Below are positions 8,331 through 17,112 of a DNA stretch of 60,894 bases, in pieces. The notes under the pieces are model-generated. The model was not told where the DNA came from. It ran no database searches and worked only from the letters and a program-made list of their open reading frames with translations. Position 1 is the first letter of the stretch. Every line of letters begins with the position of its first letter. This DNA comes from CAZNKU01 sp964573775 (GTDB lineage: Bacteria; Bacillota; Clostridia; Monoglobales; Firm-18), in assembly GCA_964573775.1 (NCBI GenBank), contig CAZNKU010000004.1:1-60894 (forward strand), written 5' to 3'. A program made the translations under genes and the position numbers.

Positions 8331-8380
8331 ATCTTCTTAAAATTAATCTCCGTAAATGTGCAGATTTATTTTAAGGAGGT
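8331..8380 (+). promoter_or_regulatory. expression platform hairpin sequestering the folT ribosome site
   Basis: CTTCTTAAAA (8333-8342) pairs with TTTTAAGGAG (8369-8378), and AATCT with AGATT continues the stem inward; overall about 17 pairs with one mismatch and one G-U, loop of 12 bases. The Shine-Dalgarno AAGGAGG lies inside the 3' arm. The stem is followed at once by a T run, so it could also act as a terminator. Either way it would switch folT off. Confidence 0.65.
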
Positions 8381-8385
8381 TTTTT

Positions 8386-8955
8386 ATGTCAAAAAATAAA
8401 AATTCACAAAAATTCTGGAGTTTAAAAAGGATATTTTATTTTCCAGAACTAACGACAAATACGGTTTGTTCGTTAGGACTACTGATTGCAATTACCGTTG
8501 TTTTATCAATAATTTCAGGACATCTTAGGATAGGAAACATAAGCAAACTTTCAATAAGCTTTGTATCGGTATTTATTGCCGCCTATGCTTTTGGAGGAAT
8601 TACAGGTGGTTTGGTAGGTGCTTTAGCAGATTTAATATCATGCTTTGTTAACCCTGTAGGTCCGCTGATGATACAAATTACGCTAATTGAATTTGTTTTC
8701 GGATTTATATATGGTTTATTTTTTTATAAGACCTGCAAAAAAAATTATGTCGCACTTGTTTTGATTTGCGATACAATACAGTTTATTACAAATATTTTCC
8801 TAAAGACTGCTGTTCTTTCAGCAGCATACGGTACAGCATTAAATGTATTTCTTATATCGAGATTACCTATGTGCATAATACAAATGGTAATTATATTTAC
8901 AGTAATAATATTGATTAAACCCCTTTTAAAAATAATAAATAAAATATCTAATTAG
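8386..8955 (+). CDS. folT: ECF transporter S component, folate (FolT)
   Basis: About 189 residues with five to six membrane helices. Features of FolT-like S components are visible: GHLRIGNISKLSISF, AYAFGGITGGLVGALADLISCFVNP and FLKTAVLSAAYG. S components capture the vitamin and use a shared EcfA-EcfA'-EcfT module, not seen here, for uptake. The ATG at 8386 is set by AAGGAGG 6 bases upstream; an upstream in-frame ATG lies in the leader. Control by the THF riboswitch fits folate as substrate. The gene is wedged between the divergent spoIIIA operon and spoIIG. Confidence 0.88.
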   Translation: MSKNKNSQKFWSLKRIFYFPELTTNTVCSLGLLIAITVVLSIISGHLRIGNISKLSISFVSVFIAAYAFGGITGGLVGALADLISCFVNPVGPLMIQITLIEFVFGFIYGLFFYKTCKKNYVALVLICDTIQFITNIFLKTAVLSAAYGTALNVFLISRLPMCIIQMVIIFTVIILIKPLLKIINKISN

Positions 8956-8986
8956 TAATCATCCTCTGGTAACAGCGGGGCGTATA

Positions 8987-9024
8987 TAAAAGGATACCGA
9001 AATTTTTTTCGGTATCCTTTTTTT
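8987..9024 (+). terminator. intrinsic terminator of folT
   Basis: AAAGGATACCGAAA / TTTCGGTATCCTTT, 14-bp stem with a tiny T loop, followed by a T run. It ends where the spoIIGA promoter begins. Confidence 0.85.
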
Positions 9025-9055
9025 GACATTTTTCAGTAACGGTTGTGTGTATAAT
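9022..9055 (+). promoter_or_regulatory. spoIIGA promoter with long spacer and Spo0A-box-like site
   Basis: TTGACA at 9023-9028 and TATAAT at 9050-9055 are separated by 21 bases, too long for an ordinary sigma-A promoter. The Bacillus spoIIG promoter is known for a similar over-long spacer and needs Spo0A-P. Read on the other strand, the -35 area contains TGTCAAAA, one change from the 0A box TGTCGAAA. ATG of spoIIGA follows 19 bases after the -10. Confidence 0.55.
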
Positions 9056-9073
9056 AGTTATATGGAGGGTAAA

Positions 9074-9904
9074 ATGACTGTTTACATTGACCAATACATA
9101 ATTGTAAATATAATACTGAATTTTGTAATATTGCGTATTACAAAGTCAATTATCAAATCAAAATCTTCCAACCCAAGACTTTTGATTTCAAGTATAGCAG
9201 GTACTTTATTTGCAATACTTATGCTTTTTCCACAAGTAAAACCTCTTACAAATATATTTGGAAAAACCATATTTTCTTTAGTACTTACAGGCATAAGCTT
9301 TAAATCTTCATCTTTTAAAATTTTTCTTAAGAATCTGTCTGTCTTCTATCTTGTAAGCTTTACCATGGGCGGATGCGCATACGCACTTATTAGCCTGATA
9401 GGAAACAGTCAATATACAGACACAGCAAAACTTTTATGTATTACAGTTTTTTTATCATATGTAATATTAAATGTTATAACATCAGTTTACGAAAAACACT
9501 TTAAATACGGAAGCCTGATACACAAACTCAGCATTACTTTAAATGATAAAACCATTGAAACCGAATGCTTTTATGACACAGGTAACAATTTAAAAGATCC
9601 TATCACAAAAACTCCGGTAATAATAGTAAATATAAAAACTGTTAAAAAAATTTTGCCCGAACATATTACATACCATCTTATGCACGGTACAGATATAATG
9701 AAAATATACATCTCACACTTTGAAGATTTGAAGCTTAAAATCATACCATACCGTACAATAACAGAAAAAGGGGTTATACTCGGCTTTGTACCATCAGAGA
9801 TATTAATTGACGGAGAAGAAAAAAAGGCCATAATAGGAATATCATCTGATGTAATGTCAAATGATAAAAGCTACAACGCAATAGTTAATCCACATAATAT
9901 ATAA
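9074..9904 (+). CDS. spoIIGA: sporulation sigma-E factor processing peptidase SpoIIGA
   Basis: About 276 residues: five N-terminal membrane helices (residues 1-140) then an aspartic-protease-like domain whose catalytic motif CFYDTGNNLKDP is seen near residue 170. SpoIIGA cleaves pro-sigma-E at the septum after a forespore signal (SpoIIR). The ATG at 9074 follows GGAGGG by 5 bases. sigE starts 12 bases after its stop, so the two form the spoIIG operon. Confidence 0.93.
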   Translation: MTVYIDQYIIVNIILNFVILRITKSIIKSKSSNPRLLISSIAGTLFAILMLFPQVKPLTNIFGKTIFSLVLTGISFKSSSFKIFLKNLSVFYLVSFTMGGCAYALISLIGNSQYTDTAKLLCITVFLSYVILNVITSVYEKHFKYGSLIHKLSITLNDKTIETECFYDTGNNLKDPITKTPVIIVNIKTVKKILPEHITYHLMHGTDIMKIYISHFEDLKLKIIPYRTITEKGVILGFVPSEILIDGEEKKAIIGISSDVMSNDKSYNAIVNPHNI

Positions 9905-9916
9905 ACGGAGGTTTTT

Positions 9917-10624
9917 ATGAACACTATAGGCAATTTATTTCAGACACTTATAAAAATTTTACTTAGTCAAAAAAGCAATGAAATACATTACATAGGGGGG
10001 ACGGATGTTTTGCCTCCTCCCCTTTCTGCAAACGAAGAAAAAGATTTGCTTAATAACATCAACGAAAGCGATGCAAAAAACAAATTAATTGAACATAATT
10101 TACGACTAGTAGTATATATTGCTAAAAAATTTGAAAATACAGGAATCAATATAGAAGACCTCATTTCAATTGGTACAATAGGTCTTATAAAATCTATAAA
10201 TACCTTTAACACCGAAAAAAACATAAAGCTTGCCACCTATTCATCACGCTGTATAGAAAATGAAATACTGATGTATTTAAGAAAAAATAACAATTCAAAG
10301 ACAGAAATATCAATTGACGAACCACTTAACACAGACTGGGACGGTAACGAGCTTTTATTATCGGATATATTGGGAACAGATCCCGACATTATACACCGTA
10401 AAATTGAAGATGAGGTTGACAGACAGCTTTTAAAAGAGGCAATGCACAAGCTTACACCCCGTGAACTTGAAATAATAAAATTGAGATTCGGAATAGGTAT
10501 ATCGGAAGAACGGACTCAAAAAGAAGTGGCAGATATGCTTGGAATTTCACAGTCTTACATTTCAAGACTTGAAAAGAAAATAATTAACAGATTAAGAAAA
10601 GAAATTAACAAGATGATTGATTAG
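9917..10624 (+). CDS. sigE: RNA polymerase sporulation sigma factor SigE (pro-sigma-E)
   Basis: 235 residues. An N-terminal pro-sequence of about 25-28 residues precedes the conserved YIGGTDVLPPPL. Region 2 reads NLRLVVYIAKKFENTGINIEDLI and the DNA-binding region 4 ends SQSYISRLEKKI, both characteristic of SigE. It directs early mother-cell transcription, including spoIIIA. GGAGG precedes the ATG. Normally sigG follows sigE; here the next gene, 11 bases on, is a penicillin-binding protein. Confidence 0.96.
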   Translation: MNTIGNLFQTLIKILLSQKSNEIHYIGGTDVLPPPLSANEEKDLLNNINESDAKNKLIEHNLRLVVYIAKKFENTGINIEDLISIGTIGLIKSINTFNTEKNIKLATYSSRCIENEILMYLRKNNNSKTEISIDEPLNTDWDGNELLLSDILGTDPDIIHRKIEDEVDRQLLKEAMHKLTPRELEIIKLRFGIGISEERTQKEVADMLGISQSYISRLEKKIINRLRKEINKMID

Positions 10625-10635
10625 GAGTTGTTTTT

Positions 10636-11757
10636 TTGGTTAAAAAATCTGTTACATTATTAATTTTAATCTTATTACATATTGTTAACGTTTGTGCAAT
10701 ATCTGCACAAAATGCATTAGTGATGGATGCTGAAACAGGCAGAGTATTATTTGAACATAACGGACACATTAAAAAAGGTATTGCAAGCACAACAAAAATT
10801 ATGACCGCACTGGTTGTTCTGGAAAATTGCAATCTTAGCGACACAGTAACCGTATCATACAATGCCGCTGTAACAGCAGGTTCTTCCATGTACTTAAAAC
10901 CAAACGAGAAGATAAGCGTTGAAAATTTACTGTATGGTTTAATGTTGAATTCAGGAAATGATGCAGCAACAGCACTTGCCGAGCATACAAGCGGAAACAT
11001 TGAAAAATTTTCAGACCTTATGAATGCAAAAGCAAAAGAAATTGGAATGATGAATTCCTCCTTTGCTAATCCACACGGTTTAGATAATGAAAATCACTAC
11101 TCAACTGCATATGATATGGCACTGCTTACCAAATACGCAATGAAAAACGAAAAATTCAAAGCAATTGTTGCCACCAAACAAAAAATAACAGAAACCTCTG
11201 AGTCAGAAAAATACAGATATTTAACAAACCATAACAAACTTTTATCAAAATATCAATGGTGCAAAGGTGTAAAAACAGGCTTTACAAAAAAGAGTGGCCG
11301 TTGTTTAGTATCATATGCAGAAAGAGAAGGTGTAAAGTTAATTGCCATTACACTTAATGCACCCGATGATTGGAATGATCACATATATTTATACGAAGAA
11401 TATTTTAGTATGTATAAATCATATAACATCATTAACAGCAATGATTATATATGTTCTGTAAATATAGAAAATTCCGAAATTAACACACTGCAATTATATA
11501 ACTGTAAAGCAATAAACTTAACACTAAATGATGAAGAATACAAAAATCTACAAATTAAATACAACTATCCGAAAAGCATAAAAGCACCTGTTTACATAGA
11601 CCAGGTAATAGGAAATACTGAAATATTACTGAACGGCAAGGTTATTGCATCCTCTCCTATTATAAGCAAGTATGGTGTAGTTGAAAAAAAATCAAAAAGT
11701 TATATCAAAAGCTTAAAATTTCTCATCAAAAACCTTCTTATCTTTTTTAAATCATAA
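10636..11757 (+). CDS. D-alanyl-D-alanine carboxypeptidase (class C low-mass PBP, DacF/DacB type)
   Basis: 373 residues with a signal peptide (about 1-22) and all three active-site motifs of the S11 family: STTK (about residue 51), SGN (about 104) and KTG (about 215). The C-terminal region ends in an amphipathic basic helix for membrane anchoring. These enzymes trim the terminal D-Ala of peptidoglycan pentapeptides, for instance in spore cortex. The start is TTG at 10636, with TAGGAG 8 bases upstream. It follows sigE by 11 bases, so it is probably co-transcribed with the spoIIG genes, suggesting a sporulation role. Confidence 0.9.
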   Translation: MVKKSVTLLILILLHIVNVCAISAQNALVMDAETGRVLFEHNGHIKKGIASTTKIMTALVVLENCNLSDTVTVSYNAAVTAGSSMYLKPNEKISVENLLYGLMLNSGNDAATALAEHTSGNIEKFSDLMNAKAKEIGMMNSSFANPHGLDNENHYSTAYDMALLTKYAMKNEKFKAIVATKQKITETSESEKYRYLTNHNKLLSKYQWCKGVKTGFTKKSGRCLVSYAEREGVKLIAITLNAPDDWNDHIYLYEEYFSMYKSYNIINSNDYICSVNIENSEINTLQLYNCKAINLTLNDEEYKNLQIKYNYPKSIKAPVYIDQVIGNTEILLNGKVIASSPIISKYGVVEKKSKSYIKSLKFLIKNLLIFFKS

Positions 11758-11784
11758 AACCACTCTGTGGTTTTATTTTTTTTG
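11754..11784 (+). terminator. intrinsic terminator of the spoIIGA-sigE-dac operon
   Basis: Perfect 10-bp stem ATAAAACCAC / GTGGTTTTAT with loop TCT and eight following T residues. The left arm overlaps the stop codon of the carboxypeptidase gene. Confidence 0.9.
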
Positions 11785-11845
11785 ATACATATAAATTATT
11801 CTTTTGTACAATAATAACCAAAATAAAACAAACGGAGGTAATTAC

Positions 11846-12844
11846 ATGAAAAAATTAGCAGCACTAAGTATTCTTACAATTTCTTTAATATTATCACTAT
11901 GCGGATGTAATGGAAATGTATCAGATAAACCCAAAATAGGTGTGTGTTTATATAAGTATGATGACACATACATTTCAACAGTACGTCAAGAACTTGAAAA
12001 ACTTGCTAAAGACAAGGCTGATTTGTACCTTAATGACGGAAAAGGTGACCAAGGTACACAAAATGATCAAATAGATTTGTTGATTCAAAAAGGTGTTGAT
12101 GTGCTTGTAGTTAATCTTGTAGATGTAGGTGCGGCACAAACAGTTATAAACAAGGCAAAAACAGCTGATATACCGATTATTTTTTTTAACAGAGAACCAG
12201 GTGCTGATATTTTAAATTCATACGATAAAGCAATTTTTATAGGTACAAACGCAAAAGAAGCCGGTATTATACAGGGTGAAATTGTTTCAAATACATGGAA
12301 CAGCGGTGATTACGACAAAAATAACGACGGCATATTACAGTATGTAATGTTAAAAGGTGAACCGGATAACCCTGAAGCTGTTGCAAGAACAGAATATTCG
12401 ATAAGTACAATAAAAGAAAAAGGCATAGATATTGAAGAATTGGGATTGCAGGTTTGTAATTGGGATACAGAACTTGCAAACAGTGCAATGTCAGGTTGGC
12501 TTACAAAATACGGTGATAAAATAGAATTTGTAATTTCAAATAACGACGCTATGGCACAGGGTGCCGTTTCCGCATTACAATCAGCCGGATACAACAAAGA
12601 TGATAAAAACAAATATATCCCCGTTATAGGTGTTGATGCAACAGATGCCGCAAAAGACCTTATTTCAAAAGGATATATGACTGCAACTGTTCTGCAAGAC
12701 GGAAAAGCCATGGCAGAAGCAATAAACAATATTGCAATTAACAGTTCAAAAGGTAATGAATTTTTATTGGATACAATTTATGAATTTGACGAATCGGGTA
12801 AATCTGTAAGGATTCCTTACAAATCATACGAAGGTGAAAAATAA
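11846..12844 (+). CDS. mglB: galactose/glucose ABC transporter substrate-binding lipoprotein MglB
   Basis: About 332 residues. Lipoprotein signal peptide with cysteine in LSLCGC (about residues 15-20). The mature part is a periplasmic-binding-protein type I fold: KIGVCLYKYDDTYISTVRQ, DVLVVNLVD, ISNNDAMAQGAVSALQ and VIGVDATDAA, closest to MglB. It binds galactose or glucose outside the membrane and hands it to MglAC. The ATG at 11846 has GGAGG upstream; an earlier in-frame ATG has none. A weak promoter (TTGATA 11782, TACAAT 11807, 19-base spacer) lies ahead. Confidence 0.88.
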   Translation: MKKLAALSILTISLILSLCGCNGNVSDKPKIGVCLYKYDDTYISTVRQELEKLAKDKADLYLNDGKGDQGTQNDQIDLLIQKGVDVLVVNLVDVGAAQTVINKAKTADIPIIFFNREPGADILNSYDKAIFIGTNAKEAGIIQGEIVSNTWNSGDYDKNNDGILQYVMLKGEPDNPEAVARTEYSISTIKEKGIDIEELGLQVCNWDTELANSAMSGWLTKYGDKIEFVISNNDAMAQGAVSALQSAGYNKDDKNKYIPVIGVDATDAAKDLISKGYMTATVLQDGKAMAEAINNIAINSSKGNEFLLDTIYEFDESGKSVRIPYKSYEGEK

Positions 12845-14332
12845 ATGCTTCTTACAATGGAAAATATCTGCAAGTGCTTTGGAAACACAGTAGCACTTGA
12901 CAAAGTTTCACTAAAGCTTGAGGAAGGTTCTATCCATGCGTTGATGGGTGAAAACGGTGCAGGTAAATCTACCCTTATGAAATGTCTTTTTGGTGTATAC
13001 CGTAAAGATAAGGGTATAATCAGGCTTAATGAACGGGAAATCAACTTTATTAATCCAAAGCAGGCACTTGAAAACGGTGTGGCAATGGTGCATCAGGAGC
13101 TTAATCAGGTGCTTGAACAAACTGTTTTGGAAAATATATGGTTAGGACGATACAAAAACAAATTTGGAATAATCAAAAAAAAAGAAATGTACGGTGAAAC
13201 ATTAAATATTTTCAAAAATTTAAATATAGATGTAGACCCGGATGTAAAAATAGGTACTCTTTCCGTATCCCAAAGACAAATGGTAGAAATTGCAAAAGCA
13301 GTATCATATCACGCAAAAGTTATTGTAATGGACGAGCCTACCTCCTCCCTTAACGAACGTGAAGTTGAACATTTATTTAAAATACTGAATATGTTAAAAG
13401 ACGCTGGTTGCGGCATTATATATATTTCTCATAAAATGTCTGAAATACTTGAAATTTCCGACACAGTAACAATTATGCGTGACGGTAAGTCAGTTTCATC
13501 TCACAAGGCCGAAGATCTTACAACAGACAAAATTATAAATCTTATGGTAGGCAGAGAATTAAACGAAAGGTTTCCACCAAAAGCCAATACACCATCCGAT
13601 ATAATTTTAGAGGTTAAAAACTTAAATACAAAATACAAACCTCGTCTTACAGATATAAATTTCAGTTTACGAAAAGGTGAAATTTTAGGTATTGCAGGCT
13701 TGGTAAGTTCAGGAAGAACGGAAATTTTGGAAGCTCTTTTCGGAATGAGAAAAATAGAAAGCGGTACAATTTCCGTTAACGGTACAGTGGTTGTAAACAA
13801 CAATCCGCTTCAGGCTAAAAAGAATGATTTTGCGCTACTTACGGAAGAACGCCGTGCTAACGGTATATTCCCATCTTTAAGCATTGAAGCAAATACTACA
13901 ATATCAAGTCTTAATGACTATAACAGAACCTTTTATATAGATAATTCTCTTATACGTCAGGTAACTAACGAAACAATACAAAAGTTAAAAATAAAGACAG
14001 CAGACAGCAAAGCAAAAATAAAAACCTTGTCAGGCGGTAATCAACAAAAAGTAATTTTAGGCAGATGGTTGCTCACAAGACCGGAAATACTGCTACTTGA
14101 TGAACCTACACGAGGCATAGATGTAGGAGCAAAATACGAAATATATCAGCTTATAAACGAGCTTGCCTCAAATGGCAAGGGAATAATTGTTGTATCATCG
14201 GAAATGGCTGAGCTTTTGGGTATATGTGACCGCATAATGGTAATGTCTAACTACAAGGTTGCTGGTATACTTGAAAACAATGAAAATACAGACCAGGAAA
14301 CAATAATGAAGCTTGCTTCAAAATTTATTTAA
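12845..14332 (+). CDS. mglA: galactose/methyl galactoside ABC transporter ATP-binding protein MglA
   Basis: 495 residues with two ABC cassettes, the hallmark of sugar ABC importers of the CUT2 class. First Walker A is GENGAGKST (about 35) with signature-region VSQRQMVEIAKA. The second cassette has the degenerate Walker A GLVSSGRTE and an intact signature LSGGNQQKV (about 390) with LLDEPTRGIDVG. The ATG directly follows the mglB stop. Energises sugar import through MglC. Confidence 0.92.
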   Translation: MLLTMENICKCFGNTVALDKVSLKLEEGSIHALMGENGAGKSTLMKCLFGVYRKDKGIIRLNEREINFINPKQALENGVAMVHQELNQVLEQTVLENIWLGRYKNKFGIIKKKEMYGETLNIFKNLNIDVDPDVKIGTLSVSQRQMVEIAKAVSYHAKVIVMDEPTSSLNEREVEHLFKILNMLKDAGCGIIYISHKMSEILEISDTVTIMRDGKSVSSHKAEDLTTDKIINLMVGRELNERFPPKANTPSDIILEVKNLNTKYKPRLTDINFSLRKGEILGIAGLVSSGRTEILEALFGMRKIESGTISVNGTVVVNNNPLQAKKNDFALLTEERRANGIFPSLSIEANTTISSLNDYNRTFYIDNSLIRQVTNETIQKLKIKTADSKAKIKTLSGGNQQKVILGRWLLTRPEILLLDEPTRGIDVGAKYEIYQLINELASNGKGIIVVSSEMAELLGICDRIMVMSNYKVAGILENNENTDQETIMKLASKFI

Positions 14333-14346
14333 CATAGGTGAGATTA

Positions 14347-15360
14347 ATGAACAAAGAAAAAATAAATATAGGTGATTTTTTAATTAACTATTCACTTTAT
14401 ATAGTTCTTGGTGTAATGATTCTTGCAGTAATTATAACTGAACCAAGCTTTATATCTGCAAAAAATATTACAAACATTTTAAGTCAGGCATCGACACGAG
14501 GAATACTTGCGCTTGGTGTTGCAGGTTTAATTGTACTACAGGGTACAGACCTATCAGCCGGCAGAATATTAGGCCTTACAGCTATTGTATCTGCATCTCT
14601 TTTGCAATCTGTTACGTATACATCAAGAATGTATTCAGATTTGCCGCAACTACCTTTGATAGTACCTTTTTTGGTTGCAATAGCAATTGGCGGTATATTT
14701 GGTGCAATAAACGGATTTGGTGTTGCAAAGCTTAAACTCCATGCCTTTATTATATCTTTAGGTACACAGCTTATTGCATACGGTATTTCCTGCATATACA
14801 TTGACAGACCTCCGCTTGGTGCACAGCCTGTTGCAAATCTTGATGAACGTTACACAAACTTTGTAAACGGAAGTTTTAAAGTAGGTAGTTTTGAATTGCC
14901 GTATCTTATTTTATATCTCATTATAGTAGCAATAGTAATGTGGTTTATATGGAACAAAACCGTGCTTGGTAAAAATATGTTTGCAATAGGTGGTAATCCT
15001 GAAGCCGCCGCAGTATCGGGAGTAAACCTTTTTAAAAATATTATGATTATATTTATAATATCGGGTATATTATACGGTACTGCAGGTTTTTTGGAGGCGG
15101 GCAGAATAGGCTCTGCAACAAGTAATACCGGTATTAACTACGAGCTTGATGCAATATCCGCTTGTGTTGTAGGCGGTGTATCATTTTCGGGCGGTATCGG
15201 GACAATACCAGGCGTACTGATTGGTACGGTAATACTTCAGTTTATAAACTACGGTCTTAACTACGTGGGTATTAGCCCATACTTTCAATATATAATCAAG
15301 GGCTTGATAATAATTCTTGCCGTATCTATAGACGTAAGAAAATATTTAGATAAAAAATAA
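14347..15360 (+). CDS. mglC: galactose/methyl galactoside ABC transporter permease MglC
   Basis: About 337 residues, eight to ten membrane helices, with the CUT2 permease motifs GVAGLIVLQGTDLSAGRI and AISACVVGGVSFSGGIGTIPG. It completes the mglBAC operon. I prefer the ATG at 14347 (TAGGTG 5-6 bases before) to the GTG at 14338, which lies inside that ribosome site. Confidence 0.92.
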   Translation: MNKEKINIGDFLINYSLYIVLGVMILAVIITEPSFISAKNITNILSQASTRGILALGVAGLIVLQGTDLSAGRILGLTAIVSASLLQSVTYTSRMYSDLPQLPLIVPFLVAIAIGGIFGAINGFGVAKLKLHAFIISLGTQLIAYGISCIYIDRPPLGAQPVANLDERYTNFVNGSFKVGSFELPYLILYLIIVAIVMWFIWNKTVLGKNMFAIGGNPEAAAVSGVNLFKNIMIIFIISGILYGTAGFLEAGRIGSATSNTGINYELDAISACVVGGVSFSGGIGTIPGVLIGTVILQFINYGLNYVGISPYFQYIIKGLIIILAVSIDVRKYLDKK

Positions 15361-15383
15361 AAGGACTGTTTAACAGTCCTTTT
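15359..15383. terminator. bidirectional terminator between mglC and queH
   Basis: AAAAGGACTGT / ACAGTCCTTTT, 11-bp perfect stem with a 3-base loop, flanked by T on one side and A on the other. It lies between the convergent mglC and queH genes. Confidence 0.85.
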
Positions 15384-15398
15384 ACTCTTTATTTAGGT

Positions 15399-16028
15399 TC
15401 AGTACAATATTTTTTCTTCCATTTTCTTATCATTATACATTTTAGAATAAATACAACCACAGTAGTCTTGTCTGTACAAATTGTACTGCTGGGAAAGTTC
15501 ACAAGAACGTTTATAGCCGTTTTTCTTTTTAAAATCCGAAAACATGTATTCTACGCCATATTTCTTTGCCAAATCTCCGCCTATTTCATTAAGCTTTGCC
15601 GCATTTTTGTGTGGGCTTATTGAAAGGGTGGTTGTAACAAAATCAAAGTCATTATCCTTTGCATATTTAACAGATTTTTCAAGTCTTAGTTTATAACAAT
15701 TTATACACCTTGTCAATCCTTCAGGCAAATCCCCATATTCCTTTGCAACAGCTTCAAAGCTATCGTTATCGTACTCTTCCACCACTATTTTTACATCAAG
15801 CTTCATTTCTGAAACAAGGCGTTTTAACTCATCTGCACGGAATTCAAATTCACTGTACGGATATATGTTTGGATTATAAAAATACAAAGTAATATTAAAA
15901 TAACTACTTAAATATTCCAGCACATAGCTTGAACAAGGTGCACAGCAGGCGTGCAAAAGTAAATTCGGCTTTATATCACCTATTTTACTGATTGTATCTT
16001 CCAATACTTTTTGATAATTAATGTTCAT
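15399..16028 (-). CDS. queH: epoxyqueuosine reductase QueH
   Basis: About 209 residues of the DUF208/QueH family, which reduces epoxyqueuosine to queuosine in the wobble base of tRNAs, replacing QueG. The metal and cluster cysteines are present: HACCAPC (about residue 25), CINCYKLR (about 105) and YCGC (about 193). The ATG at 16028 follows GGAGC by 8 bases; the more upstream ATG lacks a ribosome site. It is last in a run of minus-strand genes after the HIT gene. Confidence 0.92.
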   Translation of the reverse strand: MNINYQKVLEDTISKIGDIKPNLLLHACCAPCSSYVLEYLSSYFNITLYFYNPNIYPYSEFEFRADELKRLVSEMKLDVKIVVEEYDNDSFEAVAKEYGDLPEGLTRCINCYKLRLEKSVKYAKDNDFDFVTTTLSISPHKNAAKLNEIGGDLAKKYGVEYMFSDFKKKNGYKRSCELSQQYNLYRQDYCGCIYSKMYNDKKMEEKILY

Positions 16029-16088
16029 AAATATAGCTCCATAAAATAACATCTCTTATCATTCAATATTTGACAACTTTAGTTGTAA

Positions 16089-16508
16089 TCAGCCCAGGTT
16101 ATCTTTAATTTTTTGAATGATTTCGTCATATTCAGAATTAGAAAGAGTTACTCTCTGCGGGTTCATTGCAAACACTCCGCCCCATTCAAACTCATCCTCA
16201 TACTTGGGAACAAGATGAAAATGAAGGTGGCATCCGGTATCCCCATATGCACCATAATTAACCTTTTGTGGTGAAAATGCCTTATGAATGGCTTTTGCTA
16301 CCTTAGCAATATCTTCAATAAATCCTTCTCTTTCATCTTTGGTAAGGTCAACAATTTCGCTCACATGCTTTTTGTGAGCAACAATAACCCTCCCTTTATG
16401 GCTTTGTTCCTTAAACAAGTAAACTTTGCTTTGAGATAATTCACAGATTTTAATCCCAAATGCATCCAAAAGTTCGTTTTCCATACAATAAGCACAATTT
16501 TTATTCAT
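16089..16508 (-). CDS. HIT family protein (histidine triad hydrolase)
   Basis: About 139 residues with the histidine triad HLHFHLVP (about residue 97) and an N-terminal CAYCMENE that may bind zinc. HIT proteins hydrolyse nucleotide conjugates such as Ap4A or AMP-lysine. ATG at 16508 set by AAGGAG. Exact substrate cannot be read from sequence. Confidence 0.88.
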   Translation of the reverse strand: MNKNCAYCMENELLDAFGIKICELSQSKVYLFKEQSHKGRVIVAHKKHVSEIVDLTKDEREGFIEDIAKVAKAIHKAFSPQKVNYGAYGDTGCHLHFHLVPKYEDEFEWGGVFAMNPQRVTLSNSEYDEIIQKIKDNLG

Positions 16509-16569
16509 ATCAATTCTCCTTATCCTTTTATTTTTGTACAACTACCGATATCTTGCATAATTATAGGCA

Positions 16570-17112
16570 CTACCTCTCTAAGTGAATATTTATTAATTTA
16601 ATTATAACAGGAATAAGAATAAACTGCAATATAATTCCCGGAAGTGAATCCAATATCCCACCTGCTATAAACGCCTGAACTGTAAATGCTTTACCATCTA
16701 TTCCAAGCAGAACCGCTTTTGCAACTCCCCATACCATGCGTCCGCTAATCATAGATATGAATAGACAACAATATAACCACCACATCTGTTTTTTATAAAA
16801 ACAAAAATATAAGAATCCAATCGTAAAGCCATATGTAGCAAGCTCCGCCGACATCCATACAGCATTAGGATAAATCGGAGGCATTCCTACTGCCACTGAT
16901 CTTAAAAAAGGAAGAATAAGTCCAACGGAAAAACCATATTTACAACCGCATATAATCCCACAAAGCATAACAGGAAGGTGCATTGGAAGTAATGTATCTC
17001 CTATTTCTTTAATTTGCCCTGTCAAAAATGGTAATACCATACCAAGTGATAAAAACACCGCAGAATACACGATTTTTTGAATATTCTTTTTACATAATGA
17101 ACTTTTCTTCAT
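16570..17112 (-). CDS. ECF transporter S component, unknown substrate
   Basis: 180 residues with about five membrane helices. The segment LPMHLPVMLCGIICG and the arginine-containing LILPFLRSVAVGMPPIYP are typical of a clostridial S-component group with unassigned substrate. S components bind a vitamin or precursor and share an energising module. It lies upstream of the HIT and queH genes in the same direction (gap 61 bases), so a queuosine precursor is a thought, but it does not resemble QueT and no preQ1 riboswitch is visible upstream. Confidence 0.75.
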   Translation of the reverse strand: MKKSSLCKKNIQKIVYSAVFLSLGMVLPFLTGQIKEIGDTLLPMHLPVMLCGIICGCKYGFSVGLILPFLRSVAVGMPPIYPNAVWMSAELATYGFTIGFLYFCFYKKQMWWLYCCLFISMISGRMVWGVAKAVLLGIDGKAFTVQAFIAGGILDSLPGIILQFILIPVIIKLINIHLER

